The notes: generated by a model from the sequence alone, not told the origin. A stretch of DNA of 64,000 nt from Betaproteobacteria bacterium (GCA_016713125.1 JADJPT010000007.1:1-64000); one strand, 5' to 3'; numbered from the stretch's first letter, positions 1-12,759 are shown. Translations and numbers: made by a program.

Positions 1-19
1 GAAAGTATAAGTTTCAAGA

Positions 20-454
20 ATGTGTGCTCAGGAGGCCGGCACAAGGATCTACAAGATTGCAAATCAGGTAAAGGGCGTTCGCTCACCGTATGGTGCGGAG
101 AACACGCCAAGTGAGTATGGATACCAATTCTGGGAGCGTGACAATAGCGATGGAACAGTTGATCGATTCTCTCTCCTTGACGGCGGAACAGTAAAAAGTG
201 AAAAGCGCGTCGCTTCAATCAGTCGTTATCGAGTGATTCAGTCTAGATACCGAGCTGGTCGGCAATTTACAAGAACCAGAACCACTGTGGTTGACACAGA
301 GTCGAATGAAATTCTGGCGGAGAAGGTCGAGATTGGCCACGCGGGAGGGTGGTTACATAGACAGCTATCGGATATGTACTCCTATCGTGCGTGGTGCCCT
401 AAGGAATCACCAAACTCCAGCCAACTTGCGCGTTCGGTTCTCAAAGCAAAGTGA
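20..454 (+). CDS. Hypothetical protein, 144 aa
   Basis: This is a short soluble protein with no motif I recognise. The ATG at 20 follows an in-frame stop at 8-10 and has only a weak purine-rich leader. A cysteine at residue 2 followed by a polar stretch could be the remnant of a lipoprotein whose signal peptide lies outside the window or was lost to a frameshift, but that is a guess. The stop at 452-454 is only 12 bases before the RTX gene start, so the two are probably co-transcribed. Base composition is clearly lower in G+C than in the rest of the window. No function is assigned. Confidence 0.5.
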   Translation: MCAQEAGTRIYKIANQVKGVRSPYGAENTPSEYGYQFWERDNSDGTVDRFSLLDGGTVKSEKRVASISRYRVIQSRYRAGRQFTRTRTTVVDTESNEILAEKVEIGHAGGWLHRQLSDMYSYRAWCPKESPNSSQLARSVLKAK

Positions 455-466
455 GAAAGGCTCCCT

Positions 467-3400
467 GTGGTTTCAGTTAGCGACATATACGATCTCTCCA
501 GTCTTTCTCAAGCTTCATACGGACATATCAAGGAGGATTGGAGCAATCCGGCGGTACAGGAGGTGATACGGAATCAGTCTGTTCTAGAGAGTGACATATT
601 CGGGAGGACTCAAGCTGAGCGCTTGGTGAATGTCTCACGGTATAGCGTTGTAAATCATGTGCAAAACGACGCTTACGGATTCTCGGCAACCCTTTTCAAG
701 AACAATCTCTCGTCCAAGTTGGTTCTTGCGATCCGAGGGAGTGAAGGCGATTTTCTGGATTTCATTCCAACATCGGGTGCCAACCCGGATCGTCATCAAG
801 CCAACGCCGACATCGTCCTCCCTGCGCGCGGCATTGCGCGCGATCAGCTTGTCTCTCTGTACAACTACTACCGCCGACTGATCACGCCGGTCGACCAGGA
901 GGTTCCGCTGTATCGTCTGGTGGATACGGCCACCCTGCCGGAGAGCGGGTCCTACTACACATACGAGTCGCGCATTTCGGAACTGTTGCCGCCGACGACG
1001 CGGTATGTGTACCTGGCGTTCGATCGGGCCGAGTTCGGTCTGGAGGCGATCGAGGCAGGCACGCAGCTGGTGCTGACCGGGCACAGCCTGGGCGGCCATC
1101 TGGCGATGGCTTTCTCGCGGCTCTTTCCCGGCGCGGTGTCCGAGGTGGTCACTTTCAATGCTGCCGGGTTCGGCAAAGCCTCGCTGGAAGTCGACAAGCT
1201 GTTCGGACTGTTCGCCGGGCAGATGGGTGTTCCGGTCGGGAGCCTGGCGACATTTCCCGAGGCGAAGATCAGTAATGTCTACGCCTATCCGGGACCGGAG
1301 ATCGTCACCAATTCCCTCGCCATGCGGCAGCCCGGGGAGCGGATCCCCGCCTATGTCGAAGAGAACATTTTCTTCGCTGACTGCGCTGCATTCCATTTCG
1401 CGACTGACCGATGCGTTCTCCCTGTACGAAACTTTCGACCTTCTGGGCTCATTGGAGGGTGGGGGAACAGGGCTGCAGAAGGTATCGGCCTTGTCCCCGG
1501 TATTCGCGGCCAGTTCGGCGGACGCGGAACGAACCCTGGAGACCATTCTCGATTCGATGCGCCGGTTGTTCCGGGACTGGTCGGCGGCACCGCAGGCACC
1601 AACGCCAATCGGCGATCGCGACAAGTTCTATGAACACCTCGCGGATTTGTCGACTCGCCTGGAGGCGTACGCGGGTCAAACCGCATTGGTGGCGCTTCCC
1701 GATCTGGATGCCTACGCGATCGCCTACCGTGCCCTGGCCGACGACGGGATCGCCTACCGGTATGCCCTCCAGGAACTCCAGCCCTATGCGGTGCTCGGTC
1801 CCTCCGGCCTGTATCAGGGTCCGAATGCCGACCAGTCGCTCGATCTGCTGAATCCGGATACCGGCCTGGGGCAGAGCGAGCAATGGATCTGGGCGCGATC
1901 GCTGTTTCTCGATGCCAAGGTGTGGCACCACACTTCGGACGGCCAGTTGCCGGCAAGAGCCCTTGGCGGGTATTTCCTCGACAGGGAGTCCGGACTGGAG
2001 ATCGGCTCTTCCGCAGGCTCGGCGCCGATGCACGTCTTCGCTGCCGATGGAAGTGCGGCGCCCCTGGAAGGCAATGGCGGCGACGACTTCCTGTTCGGTG
2101 GTTCAGGCGCCGAGTCGCTCTCCGGCGCGGGTGGGCGCGACTACCTGGAAGGCGGGCTTGGCTCAGACGCGCTTTCTGGCGGCGCAGGTGCGGATGTGCT
2201 CATCGGCGGTCAAGGCGACGACATTCTTTCCGGGGGGGAAGGTGATGACTTCCTGGAAGGTGGCGTCGGCTTCGATATCTACGTTTACGAAAGTGGCGGA
2301 GGCTTCGACGAGATCGCCGATGCGGACGGGCTTGGCAGGATTCGCTACAAGGGCCGCGAGCTGGGTGGAGGCCTGCCTGGCGCTGCCGGCGTTTACCTGG
2401 ATGCTGGCGGTACGGAATACATCGTCCTTGGCGGAGAATCACAGGGCCTGTCGCTGCTGATATCGGGCGAAATACTCATTGCCGGATTCAGCAATGGCAT
2501 GTTGGGGATCGTGCTGGACGGCCTGCCGGAGTTGGTGGCCGCACCCGATACGACCGCGGAGCATACCTATCTGGATGAGTATCTCCCGCAGGATGCCGTG
2601 CTGCCAGTCGATCCGCAGTCCGGCGACGCCGAAGTGCAGAGGCAGTATCGCTACGCCCACGACCGCGTCGATGTCGGCCTGGCGTTCGGCAGCGCCGTGG
2701 CCGACAGATTCATCACTTCCGGCGGTGTCGCGTACTTCGGGCGGCAGGGGGACGACAGCGCTGAGTTCCAGGGTAACGGGATCTACGACGCCGCGGTGGA
2801 CGGCGGAGCGGATGACGATCTGATCGACTTCAGCACATCGGCCGGCGGTGCCGGCAACGCAGCGGCGCTGGTCGGCGGGGGCGGGGAGGATTACATACTG
2901 GGCAGCGCCGGACAGGACTCCATCTGGGGTGACAACCAGCGGGTATTCGTCGGCACCGTGACGCTTCCCGACGGAGAATCGAGAACCGAGGTCCGCATCG
3001 ACGGTGTTGCGTACCGATTGGGCGACAGTGTGCGCTTTCGCCCGAGGCCCCGGAGTCGCTCGTGGCGGGATATGCAGTGCATACGGTCGCCGGACCGGGC
3101 GCGGTGGTGGACGCCGGGGTTCTCGATGCGGTTCTGGTGCCGACCGGGGTCGCGATCTCCGGCACGCTCGAAGAGGCGATCCGCTTCGTGCTCGGCGAGG
3201 ATGCGGGCTTCGATGACTTCGTTTCCGCGGGTGGAGGCGACGATGTGGTCGTCGGCGGCAGCGGTGCGGATGAGCTGCACGGCGATGAAGGGCACGACAC
3301 GCTATATGGTGACTATCTCCACGACGGATCGGGGACGGATCCCACCTATGCGAAGTTGTCGGAATACTTCGGGCAGCTGTCTTCGCTGTTCGGACGTCCG

Positions 3401-4930
3401 GGCGATGATCGAATTCACGGGGGCGCCGGCAATGACCTGATTTCCGATCGATCCGGCGGCAATGACATCCTCTCGGGCGAAGCCGGCGACGACCATATCC
3501 AGTCGTCCGAAGACCGTTGGGATCCCGTCGGTGGTGTCGGCGCACGCAATGTAATCGAGGGCGGCGATGGCAACGATCGCATCGAGGTGCTCAATCCGAC
3601 CGGCGGGCTGGATGTCGTCGATGGCGGCGAAGGTGATGATGTCATCGAAGTCATTGCCGAGAGGTACGTCGCCTATGACGCGGATGGCGTGGCCTTTTGG
3701 GGCGGAGAAACGCCCGGGCGCGTGTTTGTGCGCGGTGGGCAGGGGAACGACGTTCTGACGGTGACTGCCGATGCCGGTTACGTGGACGGCGGCGAGGGTG
3801 ACGATTTCTACGACGTGGTCGGGAATCTGATCATCTCGGATGCCGGCGGTGCGGACAGTCTGGTGGCGGCCGGCCTGTTTCCGGCAGAGAGTTACGACGC
3901 ACTCTTCGAAGGCTTCTCGTCGAGCGGATTCAACGGATTCGATGCGCAAGGTAGCGTTGCCGTCCGCCGCTCGGGACGCGATCTGGAGTTCGGCTTCGAC
4001 GCGTTGGCATTCAATGGCGAAGCGACACAGACCGGATACCGCATTCGGATCGAGGACTGGTTTGCCGACGCATCGAATCGGATAGAGAACGTGCTGCTCG
4101 GTGATGCCGATGGAGTCGCGGTGACGGCAGAGGTGTTCGCCGCCCTGGGCGCCACGGTCTACGGCAGCCGTGAAGGGGACCTCGTCGATGGTTACACCGA
4201 GTACGCCGATCGCCTGCTGGGCTTTGGTGGGAACGACCTGATCTTCGCCGGTGCCGGGAACGATCGCCTGAATGGTGGTCTGGGCGACGACGAGTTGCAT
4301 GGGGGCGAGGGCAACGATACCTACTTCTATGCCCTGGGGGACGGAAACGACCGGCTGCAGGATGACGCAGGCGTGGACGAGATCCGCTTCGGGTCGGACA
4401 TTCGCAGGCAGGACGTGCAGGTCGTGGTGGAATCCCACGGCGCTCGCCTGGTCGTAGGCGCGGGAAGTATCGAGCTGGCCGACGGCTGGTCCACGGGGCC
4501 GAGCATCGAGCGGTTGCGCTTCGAGGACGGCAGCACGCTTGCGCTGGACGAGGCGTATCTGTCGGCAATGCAGGCGTATGTATTGCCTGCTCCGGAACCG
4601 GTGGAGACGGAAGTCGTCGGTTCGCCGCCCATCGCCGGCAACGAGGGAGACGCGCAGACCCAGGGCAGCGCAAGGGAGGTCGCTTCGTCGGGAGTGGGCT
4701 CTTCGATGCGCTCCTGGGCAGGATTCGCTGCCGATGCGGCCACCGACCCGACATACACGGGGATAGAACCCTCCACGTTCCCAGATGCGAATGGCGCCGC
4801 GGGATCCGGTCGGATGGCCGAGCTTCCTGCACGCGAACTGCCCGGATCACGCAGCACGGCGACTGCGACTGCACCGATCGTGGCCCAGGAAGGCATTGCA
4901 GGCGATGCGCCCTCGATCTGCACGCGCTGA
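467..4930 (+). CDS. RTX-repeat secreted protein with N-terminal lipase-like domain (frameshifted)
   Basis: Reconstructed from two frames, this encodes about 1,487 residues. The N-terminal part is an alpha/beta-hydrolase with the lipase nucleophile elbow GHSLGG near residues 205-210. The rest carries several blocks of nonapeptide RTX repeats (GGxGxDxLx type, for example GGSGAD, GGQGDD, GGAGND) that bind calcium. The last block is followed by the usual non-repeat stretch (DEIRFG...) of haemolysin-type calcium-binding proteins. Such proteins leave the cell through a type I secretion system, which is not in this window. The GTG start at 467 has AAAGG upstream. The frame changes near 1395-1410 and again near 3036-3045. 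A further change near 4908 suggests that the stop at 4930 is not the true end. Lipase or phospholipase activity is inferred only. Confidence 0.75.
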
Positions 4931-5266
4931 CTGAGGCAATCGCCGAGTTCGAGCGCACGGCGTCCGCGCCGGGCCCTCAATCAGCATCGGGATGCTGCCA
5001 ACCTGTCCAGTCAGGGAGCGAGTCCTTCGATGCGCGAACCCGTACCGGGCCTGTCGGGTTGGGAACTGACCAATGCGCTGCTGCAGTTCCACCTCGAGCA
5101 GTCGACCCCGGATGACCTGGGCGCAAGCCGGCGGCGCCGTTCGTTCCCCGTCTGGATGCGCTGCCCGCCGGCCCTCGGCGCCGCACTCGATGCTTCGGTC
5201 AGCGGCGAGTTCTCCAGCCTCGCCCAGCGCCTGCAGCCGTTCGCAGCTGGCAGGCCTGATGCGGAA
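4931..5266 (+). pseudogene. Probable frameshifted 3' continuation of the RTX gene
   Basis: After residue GDA of the RTX protein, frame 1 reads on as ALDLHALTEAIAEF to about 4965, and frame 2 then continues to about 5264. The frame-2 part includes WELTNALLQFHLEQS, which resembles the non-repeat segments between RTX blocks in long Burkholderiales RTX proteins. So the coding sequence most likely runs past the apparent stop at 4928-4930 through two more single-base frameshifts. It then breaks where the G/C-only tract begins. The protein's true C-terminus and its secretion signal are therefore not visible. Confidence 0.5.
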
Positions 5267-5482
5267 GCGCCGCCCCCCGGCGCGCGGGCCCCGGCCCCGG
5301 CCCCGCGGGGGCGGGGCCCGGCCCCGCCCGGCGGCCCCGGGCCCCCCCCCCGCGGGGGGGGCCGCCCGGCCCCCCGGCCCGGGGGCCCCGCCCCCGGGGG
5401 GGCCCCGCCCCCCCCCCCCCCCCCGCCCCCCCCCGGGCCCGGGCCCCCGGGGCCCCGGCCCCCCCCCCCGGGCGGGCCCGCC
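5267..5482. other. 216-base tract of only G and C, likely artefact
   Basis: From 5267 to 5482 there is not a single A or T. The tract is made of runs of up to about 15 C or 9 G with no codon structure and no regular repeat unit. It separates the RTX region from the acnA operon. Apparent open frames through it are Pro/Gly/Ala/Arg-only and not credible. I read it as degenerate base calling or a bad join rather than a biological repeat. From 5483 to 5618 the sequence returns to ordinary composition and holds no gene that I can see. Confidence 0.8.
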
Positions 5483-5618
5483 ACGCCGCCTTCGGCCGCT
5501 CAACCTGGCGTCCCTGAGAGTAAATCTCGAAGATTCATTTCCGAAACTCCGCTCCAGGAGCCGCTCTCCTGTCAATCGAGATATTCGATCCGATATAAAC
5601 GAGAGCGAAGACCGACGC

Positions 5619-5651
5619 AAAAAAGCCCGACCACCTCTCGGCAACCGGGCT
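5619..5651 (-). terminator. Rho-independent terminator of the mdh-acnA operon
   Basis: On the minus strand, AGCCCG (5651-5646) pairs with CGGGCT (5629-5624) across a 16-base loop and is followed by a run of six T (5624-5619). It lies about 85 bases beyond the acnA stop, where a terminator for the leftward operon is expected. Confidence 0.7.
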
Positions 5652-5674
5652 CCAAATCAAAGGAAGGGGGTACG

Positions 5675-5694
5675 GGGGGAACCTAGGTTCCCCC
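5675..5694. repeat. Perfect 20-bp palindrome GGGGGAACCTAGGTTCCCCC
   Basis: This perfect inverted repeat lies between the acnA stop and its terminator. A related hairpin (GGGGAAC ... GTTCCCC) follows gltA at 19512-19531. A second stem, GAGCGGC-TAC-GCCGCTC, covers the acnA stop codon at 5721-5737. These may protect mRNA 3' ends or serve as factor-independent pause sites; that is inference. Confidence 0.6.
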
Positions 5695-5735
5695 TGTTCC
5701 GATCCTTCCGCGCAGCGGCCGAGCGGCTACGCCGC

Positions 5736-8409
<2,674 letters not shown>

Positions 8410-8420
8410 GAGTTGCTCCG

Positions 8421-8993
8421 TCAGGGGTTTGCGGGTTTGTACACGTTGATCTTGAGCGGCGCGCCCGACAGGCCGCGCGCGACACGGTATTGCTCGAAAG
8501 TCTGCCTGGCGTGGGCGCCGGAGGCGATCCAATCGCCCAGCGCGAGGAAGGTCTTCGGGTCGTCGATCTCGCCGGGCACGCGCGCCAGCAGCCGGCCCTC
8601 GAGGTCGTAGAAATCCAGCGCCGGGGCGCCACGCACCAGGGCCTCGCGCGCGTAGCGGCCCTCGGTGGTCCGGCGGCCGGCGAAGTCGGTGATCTCGACG
8701 CTGCCGCGCACGTCGATCGAGAACGCGGCGAAGTGCGCGCCGTACGCCTTCTGCACCTCGGGCAGCGAAAGGATGCGCGCCTTCATGCGCTCGCAGTACG
8801 GGCAGGGGTCCTGCTGGTAGACGAACACCAGGCCCTTCTTGCCGGCCGCGCGCGCGTCGGCAAGCTCGGCCTTGTAGTCGCCCAGGCCCTTGGTGAAGAA
8901 GCGCTCCCAGGCCTCGGCCGCCCCGGCTCCGGCCGCGGGCACGAGCAGGGCCAGCGCGGCGTACAGCGTGACGAGGAGGCGGGCCGGGCGCAT
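8421..8993 (-). CDS. Exported thioredoxin-fold protein
   Basis: A 190-residue protein with an N-terminal signal peptide (hydrophobic LLVTLYAALALLVPAAGAGA, then cleavage near AEA). A thioredoxin-like domain follows with a CPYC motif near residue 62 (DPCPYCERMK). The layout resembles SoxW/DsbD-gamma-type periplasmic thioredoxins that reduce or exchange disulfides. It sits 5 bases after prpD and 11 bases before acnA, inside the methylcitrate/aconitase operon. An exported thiol protein is unexpected there. Its partner is unknown; supplying reductant for haem or metal-centre maturation is one possibility, unsupported by sequence. Confidence 0.8.
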   Translation of the reverse strand: MRPARLLVTLYAALALLVPAAGAGAAEAWERFFTKGLGDYKAELADARAAGKKGLVFVYQQDPCPYCERMKARILSLPEVQKAYGAHFAAFSIDVRGSVEITDFAGRRTTEGRYAREALVRGAPALDFYDLEGRLLARVPGEIDDPKTFLALGDWIASGAHARQTFEQYRVARGLSGAPLKINVYKPANP

Positions 8994-8998
8994 GCGGC

Positions 8999-10450
8999 TC
9001 AGATCACGAACAGGTCGACGAACTCGTTGACCGGCGTGGCCTCGAGCTTCTTCTGGTTGAGGCACAGATCGAGGATGGTCTGCTGCTGCTTGGCCGGGAA
9101 GCGGCGCGCCAGGTTGGTCTTGTACTTCTCGACCAGCACCGGCATGCCTTCCTTGCGGCGGCGCTTGTGGCCGATCGGGTACTCGCAGACGATCTCCTTC
9201 AGTTTCTTGCCGTCCTTGAATTCCACCGTGAGCGCATTGGCGATCGAGCGCTTGTTCGGGTCGTGGTAGTCCTTGGTGAAACTCTTGTCCTCGACGCACT
9301 CGATCTTGGCGCGCAGGGCGTCGATGCGCGGGTCCTTGGCGATCGCGTCCTCGTAGTCGCCGGCGGTCAGGCGGCCGAACAGGATGGGCACGGCCACCAT
9401 GTACTGGATGCAGTGGTCGCGGTCGGCCGGGTTGTTCAGCGGGCCCTTCTTGTCGATGATGCGGATGCAGGCCTCGTGGGTGCGGATGGTGATCTTCCTG
9501 ATCTCCTCCGGCTGGCGGCCGAGGCGCTTGAGCTCCTTGTGGATGTCCATCGCGCATTCCACCGCGGTCTGCGAGTGGAACTCGGCCGGGAAGGAGATCT
9601 TGAACAGCACGTTCTCCATCACGTAGGAGCCGAACGGGCGCTGGAACTTGAAGGGCTGGCCCTTGAACAGCACGTCGTAGAAGCCCCAGCCCTTGGCGGA
9701 GAGCACCGAGGGATAGCCCATCTCGCCGGTCTTGCTGATCAATGCGAGGCGCACGGCGCGCGACGTGGCGTCGCCCGCGGCCCAGCTCTTCCTCGAGCCG
9801 GTGTTGGGCGCGTGGCGGTAGGTGCGCAGCGACTGCCCGTCGACCCAGGCCTGCGAGACGGCGTTCACCACTTCGTCGTAGGTGCAGCCGATCATGTGCG
9901 CGACCACGGCGGTCGAGGCCACCTTGACCAGCACCACGTGGTCGAGGCCGACGCGGTTGAACGAGTTCTCCAGCGCGAGCACGCCCTGGATCTCGTGCGC
10001 CTTGATCATGGCGGTCAGCACGTCCTTCATGAGCAGCGGCTTCTTGCCCTTGGCGATCGCGGTGCGCGACAGCCAGTCGGCGGCGGCCAGGATGCCGCCC
10101 AGGTTGTCGGACGGGTGGCCCCATTCGGCGGCCAGCCAGGTGTCGTTGAAGTCCAGCCAGCGCATCAGCGCGCCGATGTTGAAGGCGGCCTGCACCGGGT
10201 CGAGCTGGAACTGCGTGCCGGGAACCCTGGCGCCGTTGGGCACCACGGTGCCGGGCACGATCGGTCCCATCAGCTTGGTGCAGGCGGGGTATTCGAGGGC
10301 CTCGAAGCCGCAGCCCAGGGTGTCGATCAGGCAGTAGCGCGCGGTTTCGTAGGCGCCGGCCGACTTGATGGTGGCCTTGGTCGCGTAGTCGGCGATCTTG
10401 GTGAGCACGGCTTCCGGCTTGGGCCGGACGTTGGAAATGTGAGCGGACAT
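8999..10450 (-). CDS. prpD: 2-methylcitrate dehydratase, MmgE/PrpD family
   Basis: PrpD dehydrates 2-methylcitrate in the methylcitrate cycle that oxidises propionyl-CoA. The protein is 483 residues, full length and uninterrupted. Family features are the conserved segments RWLDFNDTWLAAEWGHPSDN near residues 97-117 and RPFGSYVMENVLFKISFPAE in the second half. It lies 27 bases downstream of the DUF3460 gene and 5 bases upstream of the thioredoxin-like gene, in an operon with prpB and prpC. Because acnA rather than acnD/prpF is present, the cycle here is the PrpD type, with AcnA hydrating the intermediate. Confidence 0.95.
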   Translation of the reverse strand: MSAHISNVRPKPEAVLTKIADYATKATIKSAGAYETARYCLIDTLGCGFEALEYPACTKLMGPIVPGTVVPNGARVPGTQFQLDPVQAAFNIGALMRWLDFNDTWLAAEWGHPSDNLGGILAAADWLSRTAIAKGKKPLLMKDVLTAMIKAHEIQGVLALENSFNRVGLDHVVLVKVASTAVVAHMIGCTYDEVVNAVSQAWVDGQSLRTYRHAPNTGSRKSWAAGDATSRAVRLALISKTGEMGYPSVLSAKGWGFYDVLFKGQPFKFQRPFGSYVMENVLFKISFPAEFHSQTAVECAMDIHKELKRLGRQPEEIRKITIRTHEACIRIIDKKGPLNNPADRDHCIQYMVAVPILFGRLTAGDYEDAIAKDPRIDALRAKIECVEDKSFTKDYHDPNKRSIANALTVEFKDGKKLKEIVCEYPIGHKRRRKEGMPVLVEKYKTNLARRFPAKQQQTILDLCLNQKKLEATPVNEFVDLFVI

Positions 10451-10477
10451 GAAGGGTGGTTCTCGCGGGCTGGGTGA

Positions 10478-10693
10478 TTAAAGTTTGGTGTCGGTTTCGG
10501 ACAGCGGCTTGAAGGTGTACTCGGCGCCGCCGGAGCGGGGCGCGAGGCGCGCGGGCGGCGCCGGCGGGGTGCGCTCGTCGGCGGACTTGTCCCACCAGGC
10601 GCCGCGGCCCTTCCGCTGCGAAGCGAGTTCCTCGGGATGCCGGTCGAGGAATTCGCGCATGAACTTCGTGATCTCGGATTCGTAGCCGGCCAT
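10478..10693 (-). CDS. DUF3460 family small protein
   Basis: A 71-residue acidic/basic protein beginning MAGYESEITKFMREFL with RKGRGAWWDK in the middle, the pattern of the DUF3460 family found in betaproteobacteria. Its ATG (10693) is two bases after the prpC stop, and the AGGAAG within the last prpC codons is the likely ribosome-binding site, so translation is probably coupled to prpC. Function is unknown. Its place inside the methylcitrate operon suggests a role linked to PrpC or PrpD, but nothing in the sequence proves this. Confidence 0.75.
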   Translation of the reverse strand: MAGYESEITKFMREFLDRHPEELASQRKGRGAWWDKSADERTPPAPPARLAPRSGGAEYTFKPLSETDTKL

Positions 10694-10695
10694 GG

Positions 10696-11853
10696 TCACT
10701 TCCTGTCCTTGAGTGCGGTCCACTTCTGGTTCTCGGGGCCGGTGTAGTTGGCGCTCGGGCGGATGATCTTGCCGTCGATGCGCTGCTCGATCACGTGGGC
10801 CGACCAGCCCGAGGTGCGCGCGATCACGAACAGCGGCGTGAACATCGCGGTGGGCACGCCCATCATGTGGTACGAAACCGCGCTGAACCAGTCGAGGTTG
10901 GGGAACATCTTCTTTTCGCGCCACATCACGGTCTCCAGGCGCTCGGCGATGTCGAACAGCTTCATGTCGCTGTTGCGCTTGGAGAGCCGCCGCGCGACCT
11001 CCTTGATGACCTTGTTGCGCGGGTCGCCGGTGGTATAGACCGGATGGCCGAAGCCGATCACGATCTCCTTGTTCTGGATGCGGCGGATGGCGTCGGCCTC
11101 GGCCTCGTCCGGGTCGTTGTAGCGCGACTGCACCTCGAACGCCACTTCGTTGGCGCCGCCGTGCTTGGGCCCGCGCAGCGCGCCGATGCCGCCGCAGATC
11201 GCGCTGTGCAGGTCCGAGCCGGTGCCGGCGATCACCCGGCAGGTGAAGGTCGAGGCGTTGAACTCGTGCTCGGCGTACAGGATCAGCGAGGTGTGCATCG
11301 CGCGGACCCACTCCTTGGCGGCTTCGGCGCCGTGCAGCAGGTGCAGGAAATGCCCGCCGATCGAGTCGTCGTCGGTCTCGACTTCGATGCGCCTGCCGTT
11401 GTGGCTGTAGTGGTACCAGTACAGCAGCATGGAGCCCAGCGAGGCCATCAGCTTGTCGGCGATGTCCTTGGCGCCCGGCAGGTTGTGGTCGTCCTTCTCC
11501 GGCAGCAGGTTGCCCAGCACCGACACCGCCGTGCGCATCACGTCCATCGGGTGGGCCGAGGGCGGAATCTGCTCGAGCACCGCCTTCAGGTTGGCCGGCA
11601 GGCCGCGCAGCGCCTTGAGCTTGGCCTTGTAGCCGGCCAGTTCGGCGGCGTTGGGCAGCTTGCCGTGCACCAGCAGGTAGGCGATTTCCTCGAACTCGGC
11701 TTGGTCGGCGAAGTCGAGGATGTCGTAGCCGCGGTAGTGCAGGTCGTTGCCGGTGCGCCCGACCGTGCACAGCGCGGTGTTGCCGGCGGTCACGCCGGAC
11801 AGGGCGACCGATTTCTTGGGTTTGGGGGCGGTGGCTGCGGGGGCTTCGCTCAT
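10696..11853 (-). CDS. prpC: 2-methylcitrate synthase
   Basis: PrpC condenses propionyl-CoA with oxaloacetate to 2-methylcitrate. The protein is 385 residues, in the citrate-synthase superfamily size range. Active-site elements are the His in LHSAICGGIGALRGPKHGG, the second His in IGFGHPVY and the Asp in the C-terminal part. The short N-terminal extension of Ala, Pro and Lys and the lack of the long N-terminal domain seen in the GltA at 18219 separate it from citrate synthase proper. It lies 21 bases downstream of prpB. Confidence 0.93.
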   Translation of the reverse strand: MSEAPAATAPKPKKSVALSGVTAGNTALCTVGRTGNDLHYRGYDILDFADQAEFEEIAYLLVHGKLPNAAELAGYKAKLKALRGLPANLKAVLEQIPPSAHPMDVMRTAVSVLGNLLPEKDDHNLPGAKDIADKLMASLGSMLLYWYHYSHNGRRIEVETDDDSIGGHFLHLLHGAEAAKEWVRAMHTSLILYAEHEFNASTFTCRVIAGTGSDLHSAICGGIGALRGPKHGGANEVAFEVQSRYNDPDEAEADAIRRIQNKEIVIGFGHPVYTTGDPRNKVIKEVARRLSKRNSDMKLFDIAERLETVMWREKKMFPNLDWFSAVSYHMMGVPTAMFTPLFVIARTSGWSAHVIEQRIDGKIIRPSANYTGPENQKWTALKDRK

Positions 11854-11874
11854 GGGATCCTCGGTGGCTCCTGG

Positions 11875-12759
11875 CTACTTCGCCTTGGCGAACAGTGCGT
11901 CGAGCTTCTGCTCGAAGTCGTGGTAGCCGAGGTAATCGTACAGTTCGTTGCGTGTCTGCATGGTGTCGACCACGTTCTTCTGCGTGCCGTCGCGGCGCAC
12001 CGCCTGGTAGATGTTCAACGCGGCCTGGTTCATGGCGCGGAAGGCCGACAGCGGGTAGAGCGCGATCGACACGTTGGCCGAGGCCAGTTCCTGCGTGGTG
12101 AACAGCGGCGTGGCGCCGAACTCCGTGATGTTGGCGAGCACCGGCACCTTCACCGCGTCGGCGAACTTCCTGTACATGGCCAGCTCGGTGATGGCTTCAG
12201 GGAAGATCATGTCGGCGCCGGCCTCGACACAGGCCACCGAGCGTTCGATGGCCGCATCCAGCCCTTCGCTGGCCAGCGCGTCGGTGCGCGCCATGACCAC
12301 GAACTCCTTGTCGGTTTTTGCGTCCACCGCGGCCTTGATGCGGTCGACCATCTCCTCGGTGGAGACGATCTCCTTGTTGGGGCGGTGGCCGCAGCGCTTG
12401 GCGCCGACCTGGTCCTCGATGTGCATGGCGCCGGCGCCGGCCTTGATCAGCGAGCGCGTGGTGCGCGCCACGTTGAACGCCGAGGAGCCGAAGCCGGTGT
12501 CGACGTCGACCAGCAGCGGCAGTCCGCAGACGTCGGTGATGCGGCGGATGTCCGTGAGGACGTCGTCGAGATTGCTGATGCCGAGGTCCGGCAGGCCCAG
12601 CGAGCCGGCGGCCACCCCGCCGCCGGAGAGGTAAATGGCCTTGTAGCCGCTGCGCTTGGCAAGCTGCGCGTGGTAGGCGTTGATGGCGCCGATCACCTGT
12701 AGCGGCTTTTCTTCCTTCAGGGCCTGCCTGAACTTGGCTCCGGCGGACATGGCGGACAT
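11875..12759 (-). CDS. prpB: 2-methylisocitrate lyase
   Basis: PrpB cleaves 2-methylisocitrate to succinate and pyruvate, the last step of the methylcitrate cycle. It has 294 residues. The isocitrate-lyase superfamily signature KRCGH, with the catalytic cysteine, is near residue 125. The metal-binding DVDTGFG and the segment MARTDA are also present. The chosen ATG at 12759 overlaps the mdh stop codon as TGATG, implying coupled translation; a second ATG at 12750 is possible. The succinate it forms enters the sdh genes encoded across the divergent promoter. Confidence 0.94.
   Translation of the reverse strand: MSAMSAGAKFRQALKEEKPLQVIGAINAYHAQLAKRSGYKAIYLSGGGVAAGSLGLPDLGISNLDDVLTDIRRITDVCGLPLLVDVDTGFGSSAFNVARTTRSLIKAGAGAMHIEDQVGAKRCGHRPNKEIVSTEEMVDRIKAAVDAKTDKEFVVMARTDALASEGLDAAIERSVACVEAGADMIFPEAITELAMYRKFADAVKVPVLANITEFGATPLFTTQELASANVSIALYPLSAFRAMNQAALNIYQAVRRDGTQKNVVDTMQTRNELYDYLGYHDFEQKLDALFAKAK

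Noticed and set aside
5267..5482. A natural Pro/Gly-rich repeat protein or G-quadruplex element
   Set aside because: There is no codon periodicity, no conserved unit and no A/T at all over 216 bases; artefact is simpler.
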